Assembly (NCBI GenBank): GCA_022836915.1
Contig: CP094668.1
Span: forward strand, 5,332,001-5,396,000
Direction of reading: 5' to 3'
Length of the DNA: 64,000 bases
From: Paenibacillus sp. OVF10
GTDB lineage: Bacteria; Bacillota; Bacilli; Paenibacillales; Paenibacillaceae
Position numbers and translations under genes: made by a program. A model generated the notes under the pieces. It searched no databases. It was not told the DNA's origin and saw only the letters and a list, made by a program, of their open reading frames with translations. Positions 8,582-17,619 of this stretch are shown here, piece by piece (positions within the stretch are counted from its first letter, which is position 1; each line of letters starts with the position of its first letter).

Positions 8582-9640
8582 TTATTTTAATGCGATCAGC
8601 AGATTTTGCAAATTTTTCTCCATCAGGGTGAAATAATCATCCCCGTTTGTTGCCTGCTCCTTGGTCAATCCCTCAACCGGATTAAGGACCATGGTCTCTA
8701 CTCCTGCTTCACTTGCCAATGTTTTCGCCAATTTGTCAGATACCAGCTCTTCGAAGAAAATGTATTTAATGCCTTCATCTTTAACCAGTTTCGCAAGCTT
8801 CACAATATCCTGTCCTGTCGGTTCAGCATCCGGGGAAAGTCCCATAATGGCATGCTGGGTTAATCCATAATCACGTGCAAGGTAGCCAAACGCTTGGTGC
8901 GAGACAACAATTTCGTTGTTCGGTACGGTAGCCAATTCATCTGTGAAACGCTGATCCAGCGTCTCAAGCTTGGTACGAAGCTCTTCATAACGTTGTTCGT
9001 AACCTGTTTTGTGATCAGGATCTGCCTCGACCAGACTATTTTTGATGTTTTCAGCCATGATCATGGCTGATTTCGGACTAACCCACGTATGTGGATCAAT
9101 ATGATGATCAGCAACATCTTCACTGGTAGCCTCATCTGTGTGTTCATCCGCATGCTCGTCTTCGTGCTCTTCGCCGTGACCGTGCCCATCATCACCCTCA
9201 GCCGTTAACAGCTTAACACCTTCACTGACGGCAACAGACTTCACCTGTGTATCACTATTCAGCGACTTCAGGAAATTCGGCACCCATCCTTCCAGTCCAG
9301 CTCCATTATAGAGAAACAGCTGTGCCTTGGACGTATTAACGATATCCTGACTCTTCGGAGTCCAGTCATGTGGCTCTACTCCCGTTGGCAGCAGGTTAAT
9401 GACATTGGCATCCTCACCACCGATTGCAGTCGTAAAAGCATATACAGGATAAAATGTCGTCACAACGTTTACCTTGCCTTCCACAATCTTCGCACTATTG
9501 GAACTATCCTGCCCACACGCTGACAATACCAGCAAAGTGAGAATAAGCAAACCCGTCCACAGTAGCTTTATGTTGCCTCTTTTGCCCGTCTTTCCTGTAC
9601 GGTTATCCTGAACTTGATGTTGCACTTTATAAAATGTCAT
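8582..9640 (-). CDS. znuA: zinc-binding lipoprotein ZnuA
   Basis: A 352-residue cluster A-I solute-binding protein. The signal peptide ends in the lipobox LSAC (Cys about residue 42), so it is anchored outside the membrane. A His/Asp/Glu-rich loop (about 150-180, GHGHGEEHEDEHADEH) is typical of zinc rather than manganese binders. The metal site His residues are visible in GVEPHDW, HIDPHTW and VVSHQAFGY. It captures Zn2+ and delivers it to ZnuB/ZnuC. A Zur-box match lies about 20-40 bases upstream and the zur gene lies about 3 kb away, so repression by Zur in zinc-replete cells is very likely. Confidence 0.94.
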   Translation of the reverse strand: MTFYKVQHQVQDNRTGKTGKRGNIKLLWTGLLILTLLVLSACGQDSSNSAKIVEGKVNVVTTFYPVYAFTTAIGGEDANVINLLPTGVEPHDWTPKSQDIVNTSKAQLFLYNGAGLEGWVPNFLKSLNSDTQVKSVAVSEGVKLLTAEGDDGHGHGEEHEDEHADEHTDEATSEDVADHHIDPHTWVSPKSAMIMAENIKNSLVEADPDHKTGYEQRYEELRTKLETLDQRFTDELATVPNNEIVVSHQAFGYLARDYGLTQHAIMGLSPDAEPTGQDIVKLAKLVKDEGIKYIFFEELVSDKLAKTLASEAGVETMVLNPVEGLTKEQATNGDDYFTLMEKNLQNLLIALK

Positions 9641-9661
9641 TATGATTCACTCCGCATCTCT

Positions 9662-9680
9662 TAATCGTAAACATTACTGA
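9662..9680. promoter_or_regulatory. Zur-box match upstream of znuA
   Basis: ATCGTAAACATTACTGA fits the Bacillus Zur consensus TCGTAATNATTACGA with few mismatches, and sits where a repressor of the znu operon should bind. Confidence 0.7.
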
Positions 9681-9803
9681 AAGAATTATAGGTAACCTGA
9701 ACCTACTTGTCAAGCTATCCCGTCCTATTCATTCTTTCCTGAAGTACGGAGTTCATAACATTATATGCTTGTTCTCTTCCCGTCAGATACGAATTATATC
9801 AAC

Positions 9804-9833
9804 AAAAAAAGGGCCCGAATTACATCGGGCCAC
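9804..9833 (-). terminator. terminator of metG
   Basis: On the minus strand GGCCCGATG and the facing TTCGGGCCC form a GC-rich stem, followed by seven T. It lies 50 bases after the metG stop. Confidence 0.88.
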
Positions 9834-9882
9834 CTTGAGTCATAGTTACGACAGTATTTGAATCAATTTCATAACTCAATTC

Positions 9883-11907
9883 TTATTTTACTTGTGCACC
9901 ATTAGGCATGTTGTCTGGTACTGTAGCCAGTGTAAGCTGGTCGCCATGCGATGCTGCGAGGATCATACCCTGGGAAAGTTCACCACGAAGTTTCACCGGT
10001 TTGAGGTTGGTCACACAGATGACTTTGCGTCCAACCATCTCTTCTGGCGAATAGAACTTCGCAATTCCAGATACGACCTGGCGCTGCTCATAACCCAGAT
10101 CCAGCTGCAATTTCAGCAACTTATCCGCTTTTTTGACAGGTTCGCAGGAAATGACTTGCGCGACACGCAGTTCAACTTTGGCAAAATCGTCAATACCGAT
10201 CTCTTCGGTACCCTCAGGTGCAGTTACCGGTTCAACAGCTGCTGAAGCTCCAGCATCTGCTTGACTTGTTTCAGGCTGTGCTGCTTTTTGGCCACCTGTC
10301 ATTGCTTCAGAGATATAAGCAATTTCCTGTTCGGAATCCAAACGCGGGAAGATTGGATCCCCTTTTTGCAAGGCATTTCCAGCTGGAACCAGACCCCATT
10401 GCTTGGCTGTATCCCAAGTCGTAAGTTCACCTTCCTGAATGCCCAGCTGTGCCCAGATTTTATGAGGAGCACGCGTCAGGAACGGTTGCAACAGAATGGA
10501 AGCAATTCGCAAGCTTTCGATCAGGTGAGCCATAACGGATGCCAATTCATCGCGTTTTGCTTCATCACGAGCCAGCGCCCATGGCTGCGTCTCATCAATA
10601 TATTTGTTGGTGCGGCTGACAAACTGGCTGATTGCTGTCAGTGCTACGGAAAACTGCAGGTTTTCCATCGCCTGTTCCACTTTTTCCACTGTAGCATGGC
10701 CTGCTTCTTCCAGCGAAGCATCAAATTCCGTTACATTCGAAGCAAACGCCGGGGCTTTGCCTTCAAAATATTTGTCTACCATGGCAACTGTACGGTTCAA
10801 CAGGTTACCCAGATCGTTCGCGAGGTCGGAGTTAACACGCTCTACGAAGCTCTCCGGTGTAAACGTACCATCGGAACCAAACGGTACTTCACGCAGCAGG
10901 TAATAACGCAGTGCATCGAGACCGTAACGGTCAATCAGAGTCACTGGATCAACGACATTACCTTTTGATTTGGACATTTTACCGTCCTTCATCAACAACC
11001 AGCCATGTGCGAACACTTTCTTCGGTAAAGGCAGATCCAATGCCATCAACATAATTGGCCAGTAGATCGTATGGAAACGAACAATTTCCTTCCCAACCAG
11101 ATGTACATCCGCAGGCCAGAACTTGTTATAAAGGGATGCATCGGATGAACCGTAGCCCAAAGCTGTAATATAGTTGGACAACGCATCAATCCACACGTAG
11201 ACTACGTGTTTTGGATCGCCTTTCACTTTGACGCCCCATTCAAATGTAGTCCGTGATACGGCCAAATCTTCAAGACCTGGCTTGATGAAGTTGTTGATCA
11301 TCTCGTTCTTACGGGATTCCGGCTGAATAAAGCCTGGATTCTCTTCATAATATTTCAACAAACGATCTGCATATTTGCTCATACGGAAGAAGTAAGATTC
11401 TTCTTTGACCAATTCAACCGGGTGTCCGCTATCAGGGCTCTTGGCCGAGATAATCTCACCCTTCTCATTCTTCTCTACATCCACCAGTTGAGTCTCTGTG
11501 TAATACGTCTCATCCGGAATGCTGTACCATCCTTCGTACTCACCTTTGTAGATATCTCCCTGTTTCAGCAAACGGTCAAAGATATCCTGAACAATGGTTT
11601 TGTGACGCTCTTCGGTTGTACGGATAAAGTCGTCATTGGAAATGTCCAACTTGTTCCACAGTTCCTTGATCCCCACAACGATATCGTCGATAAAAGCTTG
11701 CGGTGTCTGTCCTTTCTCTTGTGCCTTGCGCTCAATCTTCTGGCCATGTTCATCGGTTCCTGTCAGATAATGAGCATCATAACCGCGTAAACGCTTGTAA
11801 CGAACCATCGCATCTCCCGCCACTGTTGTATACGCATGCCCAATATGCAATTTGTCACTCGGATAATAAATCGGGGTTGTCAGATAAAATGTTTTTTGGT
11901 CAGCCAT
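9883..11907 (-). CDS. metG: methionyl-tRNA synthetase
   Basis: A 674-residue class I aminoacyl-tRNA synthetase that charges tRNA-Met. The HIGH signature is in KLHIGHAYT near the N-terminus and the KMSKS loop is in GKMSKSKGN (about residue 305). The anticodon-binding helical domain follows. A C-terminal EMAP-like tRNA-binding domain occupies about 565-674 (IDDFAKVELRVAQV to GMILAAS). I start at ATG 11907, with AAGGAGGAG eight bases upstream. The longer frame would add 24 residues not seen in the family. A methionine T-box leader lies upstream, so expression rises when tRNA-Met is uncharged. Confidence 0.97.
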   Translation of the reverse strand: MADQKTFYLTTPIYYPSDKLHIGHAYTTVAGDAMVRYKRLRGYDAHYLTGTDEHGQKIERKAQEKGQTPQAFIDDIVVGIKELWNKLDISNDDFIRTTEERHKTIVQDIFDRLLKQGDIYKGEYEGWYSIPDETYYTETQLVDVEKNEKGEIISAKSPDSGHPVELVKEESYFFRMSKYADRLLKYYEENPGFIQPESRKNEMINNFIKPGLEDLAVSRTTFEWGVKVKGDPKHVVYVWIDALSNYITALGYGSSDASLYNKFWPADVHLVGKEIVRFHTIYWPIMLMALDLPLPKKVFAHGWLLMKDGKMSKSKGNVVDPVTLIDRYGLDALRYYLLREVPFGSDGTFTPESFVERVNSDLANDLGNLLNRTVAMVDKYFEGKAPAFASNVTEFDASLEEAGHATVEKVEQAMENLQFSVALTAISQFVSRTNKYIDETQPWALARDEAKRDELASVMAHLIESLRIASILLQPFLTRAPHKIWAQLGIQEGELTTWDTAKQWGLVPAGNALQKGDPIFPRLDSEQEIAYISEAMTGGQKAAQPETSQADAGASAAVEPVTAPEGTEEIGIDDFAKVELRVAQVISCEPVKKADKLLKLQLDLGYEQRQVVSGIAKFYSPEEMVGRKVICVTNLKPVKLRGELSQGMILAASHGDQLTLATVPDNMPNGAQVK

Positions 11908-11974
11908 GAATGACTTCTCCTCCTTCAAATGTTCCTGTTTCATGTGATCTCTTCGTCCAAAACAACTAAAAAAG

Positions 11975-12262
11975 AACACAAAAAACTCCCGCCCCTATGG
12001 GACGAGAGTTGCTCTCACGTGTTACCACCCAAATTCCCCATGTTTTTCGCAAAACACAGGCTCTGTCGGTCCTTCGACCGCCCATTAACGCTGGATCACG
12101 CCTCAGCCTTACGACAGCAGCTCTTAAATCACTGTCTGCACGCTCGAAAGAGGTTCCTCCGGGACCATATTCCATCCTCCTCCCAGACCGGTTCTCAGCT
12201 CATCCGGCTCTCTGCACTGGGGGTGTGTCTGTACTTATCCCTTCACTGGAAAATCATATAGG
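11975..12262 (-). ncRNA. T-box leader, methionine specific
   Basis: Reading the minus strand, the leader contains the stem I elements GAGAGCCGG and GAGAACCGG, a specifier region GGAATATGGTCCC whose codon is best read as ATG (Met), and the T-box core GGGTGGTAACACG that pairs with the tRNA acceptor end. It finishes with a terminator stem (AACTCTCGTCCC against GGGGCGGGAGTT) and a T-run. Uncharged tRNA-Met should stabilise the antiterminator and allow metG transcription. Confidence 0.93.
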
Positions 12263-12265
12263 AAA

Positions 12266-12295
12266 AATATACTGAAATGCGGACCCCTTTGTCAA
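12266..12295 (-). promoter_or_regulatory. housekeeping promoter of metG T-box transcript
   Basis: A perfect TTGACA -35 (12295-12290) and a TATATT -10 (12271-12266) are 18 bases apart. Transcription would start close to the 5' end of the T-box leader. Confidence 0.85.
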
Positions 12296-12361
12296 GTGGA
12301 CAGCATCCTCAAGTCAATCCTGGTCTGCTTCCAGGCCACCCGAATACTTCAAGCTACATCG

Positions 12362-12613
12362 TTACTCTGATACCATCATGGATTTCTCCGCCTTTGGTGG
12401 CACCAGATCTACACCGCCTGGATGAAACGGGTGGCATTTGGCAATACGTTTCGCTGTTAACAACGAACCTTTGAGCACACCGTGCACTTCAATCGCCTCC
12501 ATGGCGTAAGCCGAGCAACTCGGATAGAACCGACATGTTGGCGGTGTTAATGGAGAGATATAGTTGCGGTACACCCGAATGGGTGCCTGAGCAATTCTGC
12601 GCGATAACTTCAT
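12362..12613 (-). CDS. yidD: membrane protein insertion efficiency factor YidD
   Basis: An 83-residue protein with the family signature PPTCRFYPSCSAYAMEAIE (three conserved cysteines) and the later CHPFHPGG motif. YidD helps YidC-dependent membrane insertion and is bound to the inner face of the membrane by an amphipathic N-terminus (RRIAQAPIRVYRNYISP). The start ATG lies two bases after the zur stop with GGGAAG upstream, so it is translated from the zur message. Linkage to zur rather than rnpA/yidC is the notable point. Confidence 0.94.
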   Translation of the reverse strand: MKLSRRIAQAPIRVYRNYISPLTPPTCRFYPSCSAYAMEAIEVHGVLKGSLLTAKRIAKCHPFHPGGVDLVPPKAEKSMMVSE

Positions 12614-12615
12614 GG

Positions 12616-13079
12616 TCAGTGCTTCCCATGAGCGTGTTGATGTCCCGACGCTGCTTTGGCCGGAGCATGCTCTGCACAGTCCTTACAATATCCAAATACC
12701 TCGAACTTGTGGTCCACAACCTGAAATTGCTCAGGCGCATCCGCAAGCTGCATCGGGCAAAAAATTATAGGATATGTCTTCTGACACTTCAGACAGATCA
12801 TATGATGGTGATGATGATCTTCACTACAGTGTGCTTTGAATTTAACGCCATCTTCGAAGATGACCTGTTCCAGTACACCCAGTTCCTGCATCACCCGCAA
12901 ATTACGATATACTGTGTCAAAACTCAGTCCGCTGTAAGTCTTACCCATATATTCATAGACGTCCTTGGGTGTAAGATACCCGGGGACTCGGCAAATAACC
13001 GGGCCAGTGTTTTCCGCTGATCGGTAATGCGAAGCCCCTGTGAGGACATGGTCGAAATAATCTGTTCTGTCGACAGCAT
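12616..13079 (-). CDS. zur: zinc uptake regulator Zur (Fur family), one-base gap
   Basis: With one base restored this is a 154-residue Fur-family repressor. The N-terminus (LSTEQIISTMSSQGLRIT) and the rest (PKDVYEYMGKTYSGLSFDTVYRN) are in different frames. One G is missing in the run at 12979-12981 (plus-strand CCC). It is closest to Zur: a His5 metal motif in SEDHHHHHMICLKC, a first structural CxxC there, and the second in GYCKDC. It also has a His-rich tail (GHQHAHGKH). It should repress znuACB when zinc is plentiful. AGGAGG lies ten bases before the ATG at 13079. A half-site like ATTACGATT (about 13191-13199) and a perfect palindrome lie upstream. Confidence 0.88.
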
Positions 13080-13144
13080 GATCTTAAGCACCTCCTGTCA
13101 TACGAGCATTTTGCATCATTCATAGAGCGACAGTTTATTCGGCA

Positions 13145-13164
13145 AAAGCGAAAACTTTCGCTTT
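13145..13164. promoter_or_regulatory. perfect inverted repeat upstream of zur
   Basis: AAAGCGAAA and TTTCGCTTT are exact reverse complements separated by AC. It lies 66 bases upstream of the zur start, a plausible operator position. It does not match a regulator site I can name. Confidence 0.5.
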
Positions 13165-13241
13165 CTTGTATACCTCTAATAATGCATCAAATTACGATTA
13201 GAGTCAACGAAGACACCGGGTTAGGTCATTTCAACATCACA

Positions 13242-13315
13242 TAAAAAGGACTCCATACACATGCATTGCCATTAGTCTAGCTTGAGCTAATGACATTACA
13301 TTTTGATGGAGTCCC
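13242..13315 (-). terminator. terminator of the PKD-type secreted protein gene
   Basis: On the minus strand GGACTCCATCAAAATG pairs with CATGTGTATGGAGTCC, with an inner CATTAG/CTAATG stem, and TTTTTAT follows. The 337 bases from 13080 to 13417 hold no other gene-like feature apart from the zur upstream palindrome. Confidence 0.75.
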
Positions 13316-13417
13316 TTCCTGACGGTTCAGATGATCAATCGTTCGGGCGACTTTTGGGGTGAACGGGTATATATGATATAAGCTTTCACTCCAAACCGTC
13401 CGTGCATGTTCATAATA

Positions 13418-15669
13418 TTACTTTTCAGCCGGAAGCGGCGTGAACAGCAGGTTAACAGGCAAGTTACTTCCTGGTGCCGCCGAGAAGAGAATAGTTACAC
13501 TCTCGCCGTACGAACCTGTGCGATACATTACGCTTTGCTCATTAGGTGCAGTTACAGATTTACCTGTGGAAATCTGAACGACCTGTCCATTCACGAGTGC
13601 CACACCTGAATATCTGCCTCCACGAGGGTTGAATGAAATCAATGTGCGCGGAGCAACATTATTCAATGTAATTTTGTACAATACACCGAAGTTACCTGCG
13701 TTGGACGCTTCAGTGAAAGCCATAGGGTCCGTTCCCACAAGGTTTGGATCACTTGCATTATCTCCAAGTGGAAGACGTGCAGGCTTCGATCCTAATTCTT
13801 GATCGTACGTAATGATCCGTGTTGCATTCGGGTACGTTCCGCGGTTGTGAACACCATCACGATCTAGAACCGGCAGGCTCGACAACACTTCCATTGGGTC
13901 CTTGTTTTCTTCAATCATAATAATGTTGTAATCCAGTTCATAGTCACTGAATACATCCGAATACAAGGAAATGACTTGTCCCTGTTTCATCGGAAGAACG
14001 CTCAGATCATTAAGAATCAGCTTGCTTTCTCCTGGCTGGATGTACACTTTCTTTTGTCCGGTACCATTCTGCATGGATTGGAACCAACGGTCAATCGACA
14101 ACTTTCCAGCTACCGTTGCAAAAGGAGACGGTCCTGCAAAACCCATGTTTTGCTGGTCAATGGACGCCGTGTATGCATTGTTGTTTGTCGCTACAACATA
14201 CATTTTCACGTTTTTGCCCGTGTTGTTCACATGGTGAATCATGAAGCGTGTCTGTCCGAAGGAAGATTCCTTGTACACAATGCCTTCTGTATTCACGGTT
14301 TCCGGGCTGTTACTGCGGATCAGCAGACTTGGTTCGTCATAATACGTGAAAGGAACTTTCTCCAATGCCGGTACTCCACCACCGTCAAAAGTGAACTTCT
14401 CACCGACTGGTGTGAACAATTGATTGAAGTCAGTCACACTATAAAGTGTTTCTCCCGTAATATTGATCATCTTGGTATAGCTATCGCTAGCACCATGTTT
14501 ATCGGTAACTGTAATCGTTACGGTCTTCGGTCCTGGAACAAAGAATGCAAGTGCATTGTTATCCCATTCTGTTTTTACAATTGCGTTCTCATCATCTGTG
14601 CTTTGATCAATATAAGTGATTTTCTCACCCATTTTGTATTCTTCTTTATCTGTCGTAAACATTGCGACAGGTGGCAGATTTGGTCTTTCAACCTTAATCG
14701 TAACCGAATACGGATCACTCCATTGACCACTTGAATCCTGGACCGCATAGGTTACTGTGTATACACCTGGTTGGTCGAATGAATCCTGACGACCTGTCCA
14801 ACGCTCATCTACAATGCTGAGTCCCTTGGGAGAGCTGGATCTGGTTGTGTAGGTTACCTGGTCTCCGGCAAAAACCTCTTTTTGTACCGTGAAGCTTGCC
14901 ACCGGTTTGGTACTCAGATTCAATACAACCGTTTTGGCAGATTGATTTACTTTATACGTAATGTCCAGAGCCTGTGTAATTGAAGTCAACGGCACCATGA
15001 ACGTATTTTTTTGTTGATAAGCCGCGCCCTTCATCGTTCGGGACACACCATTAACGGTATAGATCTTGCTGTTTGTTTTGAAACGCAGCTCATCTTCACC
15101 ACTAATAATGATCGTTTCTTTGGTTGTGTTATCATATTTGACATCATAGCCAACCCGATCAACGAGAGCACGGATCGCTACATAGGATACACCATTTTTA
15201 ACAGCCATCGGCTGTCCAGCAAGATACGTTTTGCCATCTTGCATCATTTTATTACTGTTCATATAAAGAGTGAGGTCTCCACCCCGCCTCCAGCAACAGA
15301 TGAACCGCCTGTAGATGGTTGCTCCACTTCAACTGGTGCAGGTGCTGGTGTTTCCTCAGCTGTACCTTCTTCGTCCGTAGGTTCAATTACCGGCTCAACA
15401 GGAGTCGCGTCTGTTCCTGTAGGAACAACTGTCTCAGGGTTCTCTTCTTCAGTTGTTTCATTATTTGATGTTGGAGTGTTTGTTCCGGATTTCACTTCGG
15501 ATTCCGCGATGGTTTGTTCTTTCTTCACAACCTCCACGGATTTAACTTTGGCTGTATTCACTGATGTAGTATCGCTCTGATCTGCTGATTGTGCATTGGC
15601 AGGAATCACTGCAAACGCCTGAAACACAGCAAAAGCGGTAAGTATGGACAATTTCTTCTTCAAATTCAT
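13418..15669 (-). CDS. large secreted protein: Pro/Thr/Glu linker, copper-amine-oxidase N-domain, PKD-like repeats; one-base gap
   Basis: Two frames join into a 750-residue protein when one G is added in the run at 15282-15285 (plus-strand CCCC). The N-terminal part has a signal peptide ending near PANAQ and a linker rich in Pro, Glu and Thr (about 30-125). The second part begins with a copper amine oxidase N-domain (about 130-245, with PMAVKNGVSYVAIRAL and FMVPLTSITQALD). Two PKD/Ig-like modules follow (about 250-400; VTYAVQDSSGQWSDPY, VTITVTDKHGASDSY). The last 350 residues form a beta-rich region I do not recognise. It is probably cell-wall associated or released, with a structural or adhesive role; no catalytic motif is visible. 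AAGGAG lies upstream of the ATG at 15669. Confidence 0.8.
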
Positions 15670-15878
15670 TCTTTGTCTTTGGCTCCTTCTGCTCCCATTT
15701 TATAAATATCCCCCTCAAAAAGTCATATTATTAGACGCTTGGAACCGGGAAAAGTTGCTAAAAAGTTAAGAGGAGAATTGTAAACTTTTAATAGAAGGAA
15801 AATACTATGAAAATAGTTATCTATCAATTATCTTTTAAGCATCCATATCCCAAAATTAACCAATAGAAAATTCCAACA

Positions 15879-15930
15879 AAAAAATCTCTCCAGGAGATGG
15901 TCAATCAGCACCATATCACAGAGAGATTTA
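15879..15930 (-). terminator. terminator of the ABC/two-component/NagZ operon
   Basis: On the minus strand AAATCTCTCTG pairs with CTGGAGAGATTT and TTTTT follows. It starts 15 bases after the NagZ stop. The rest of 15670-15944 shows only AT-rich sequence. Confidence 0.75.
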
Positions 15931-15944
15931 AGGATTGAATAGGC

Positions 15945-17591
15945 CTAGCGCAAACGGACAGGCAGACTTCCAGTTGGCTGCAGTCCACCTGTTAACACAT
16001 GGGACAGGGCCCGAACAACGGCGGGTGTATTCTCATACGTACACACATAACTTCCCGGCCTCGAAATCTCCAGCAGATCATATGGATTGCGCAGAGCAAT
16101 TACAATCAGCGAATGATTCTTACTAAGCTTTTCAACCAAATACTGTTGCCCTTTCGGAAGATGACCTGCCGATGTGTACGTACATACGATAACTTGTTCA
16201 CTCTCCGACACATCCGCCGATATCCGATCTGCTTCATCATAAGTGGGCTGAGTAGTAATTTTGTGCTCACGAACTCTGCCTCGCAGCTGCGATAACGCCA
16301 TACCCAGCGATTCTGTATGAGACCATGGTTCATCCACCTCTGTCCGTTGCACAACCTCAGGCCAGATGACATACACGTCCTTCTCTGGGTCCAACGGCAG
16401 CAGCCCATCATTATGAACGATGGTAATACTGCTTGAAGCAATCTTGAACAGCGTCGATTCGTTTGGTTCACCGGGATCACTAGGTTCAGTGGATTCAGTG
16501 CAATCATCAGGTTCAACATCGGTTGCTTCAACCGTTTCACTCGCTTTCAGCGAAACAAGATGATCATCCTGCTGCCCGCAGCGATTTCTTTTCCATGTCA
16601 TAATGCGTTCTACCGCCTGATGAATAACTTCTTCCGAGATCCGGCCCGTTCGAACTGCTTCCACAATGGCTTCCAGCGCAGCAACCTGATCTTGCAAGGT
16701 ATGACTCACCAGAATCAGATCTGCTCCTGCCTCCACAGCACGAATCGCAGCTTCAGCTACACCATATGGCTTGGATATTGCATGCATTTCAAGACAGTCT
16801 GTAATAATAATGCCTTCAAAACCCATTTCCTCACGTAGCAGACCCGTTAACACCTTATGTGACAACGTTGCCGGAATGGGCTCGGGCTCAATCGAAGGGA
16901 ACATCACATGAGCTGTCATAATAGCATCAACTCCGGCCTCAATCGCCCGGCGGAACGGTAGTAGCTCCATCTGTTCCAGCCTGTTTCGATCATGAGGTAC
17001 TGTAACCATACCAAGATGAGAATCTACGGCGGTATCTCCATGTCCCGGAAAATGTTTGGCAGTAGCAGCTATGCCCTGTGATTGATATCCGGTGATGGCT
17101 GCTACGCCATGAGTGGCCACACTTTTAGCATGTTCACCATACGAACGCACGCCGATGACCGGGTTAAGCGGGTTGTTATTCACGTCGACCACTGGCGCAA
17201 GGTTCATATCAATACCGATGTTTTTTAACTCACGCCCCAGAATTTGAGCACACTTCAGGGTATATTCCGGATTGCCTGTCGCACCAAGCGCCATATTACC
17301 CGGTACTTGGGTCATTCCCTCTTGGTCAATCCGTGCAACCATGCCACCTTCCTGGTCCACCGAAATCATGAGTGGTAGGGCCCCCGCTTCAGCAGCCATA
17401 TCTTGCAGTTCGGCGGACAGCCGCGTCAATTGATCTACACTTTCGACATTGCGCCGGAAATAAATGACGCCCCCGACGTGATAGTCACGGATTAAGCGAG
17501 TAATCTGTTCATCTGCGTGCTGACTGTGAAATCCACACATCAACAATTGTCCTACTTTTTGCTCCAATGTCAGATCATTTAAGAGTTTCAT
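15945..17591 (-). CDS. nagZ: GH3 beta-N-acetylhexosaminidase (NagZ-type)
   Basis: A 548-residue glycoside hydrolase family 3 enzyme. The catalytic signature KHFPGHGDTAVDSH supplies the general acid/base His-Asp dyad typical of NagZ, and the nucleophile Asp is in GIIITDCLEM. A short acidic linker (about 350-385, many Glu/Asp/Pro) separates the barrel from a C-terminal domain. There is no signal peptide, so it should act inside the cell on imported GlcNAc-containing oligosaccharides. It starts 28 bases after the response regulator gene and closes the operon, which suggests that the transporter imports chito- or muropeptide-type amino sugars. Confidence 0.9.
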   Translation of the reverse strand: MKLLNDLTLEQKVGQLLMCGFHSQHADEQITRLIRDYHVGGVIYFRRNVESVDQLTRLSAELQDMAAEAGALPLMISVDQEGGMVARIDQEGMTQVPGNMALGATGNPEYTLKCAQILGRELKNIGIDMNLAPVVDVNNNPLNPVIGVRSYGEHAKSVATHGVAAITGYQSQGIAATAKHFPGHGDTAVDSHLGMVTVPHDRNRLEQMELLPFRRAIEAGVDAIMTAHVMFPSIEPEPIPATLSHKVLTGLLREEMGFEGIIITDCLEMHAISKPYGVAEAAIRAVEAGADLILVSHTLQDQVAALEAIVEAVRTGRISEEVIHQAVERIMTWKRNRCGQQDDHLVSLKASETVEATDVEPDDCTESTEPSDPGEPNESTLFKIASSSITIVHNDGLLPLDPEKDVYVIWPEVVQRTEVDEPWSHTESLGMALSQLRGRVREHKITTQPTYDEADRISADVSESEQVIVCTYTSAGHLPKGQQYLVEKLSKNHSLIVIALRNPYDLLEISRPGSYVCTYENTPAVVRALSHVLTGGLQPTGSLPVRLR

Positions 17592-17619
17592 TTGACCTCT
17601 CCTCCCGGTTCCCTTGCCA

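Noticed and set aside
10261..10968. 235-codon plus-strand frame
   Set aside because: It is antisense to metG and has no recognisable motif.
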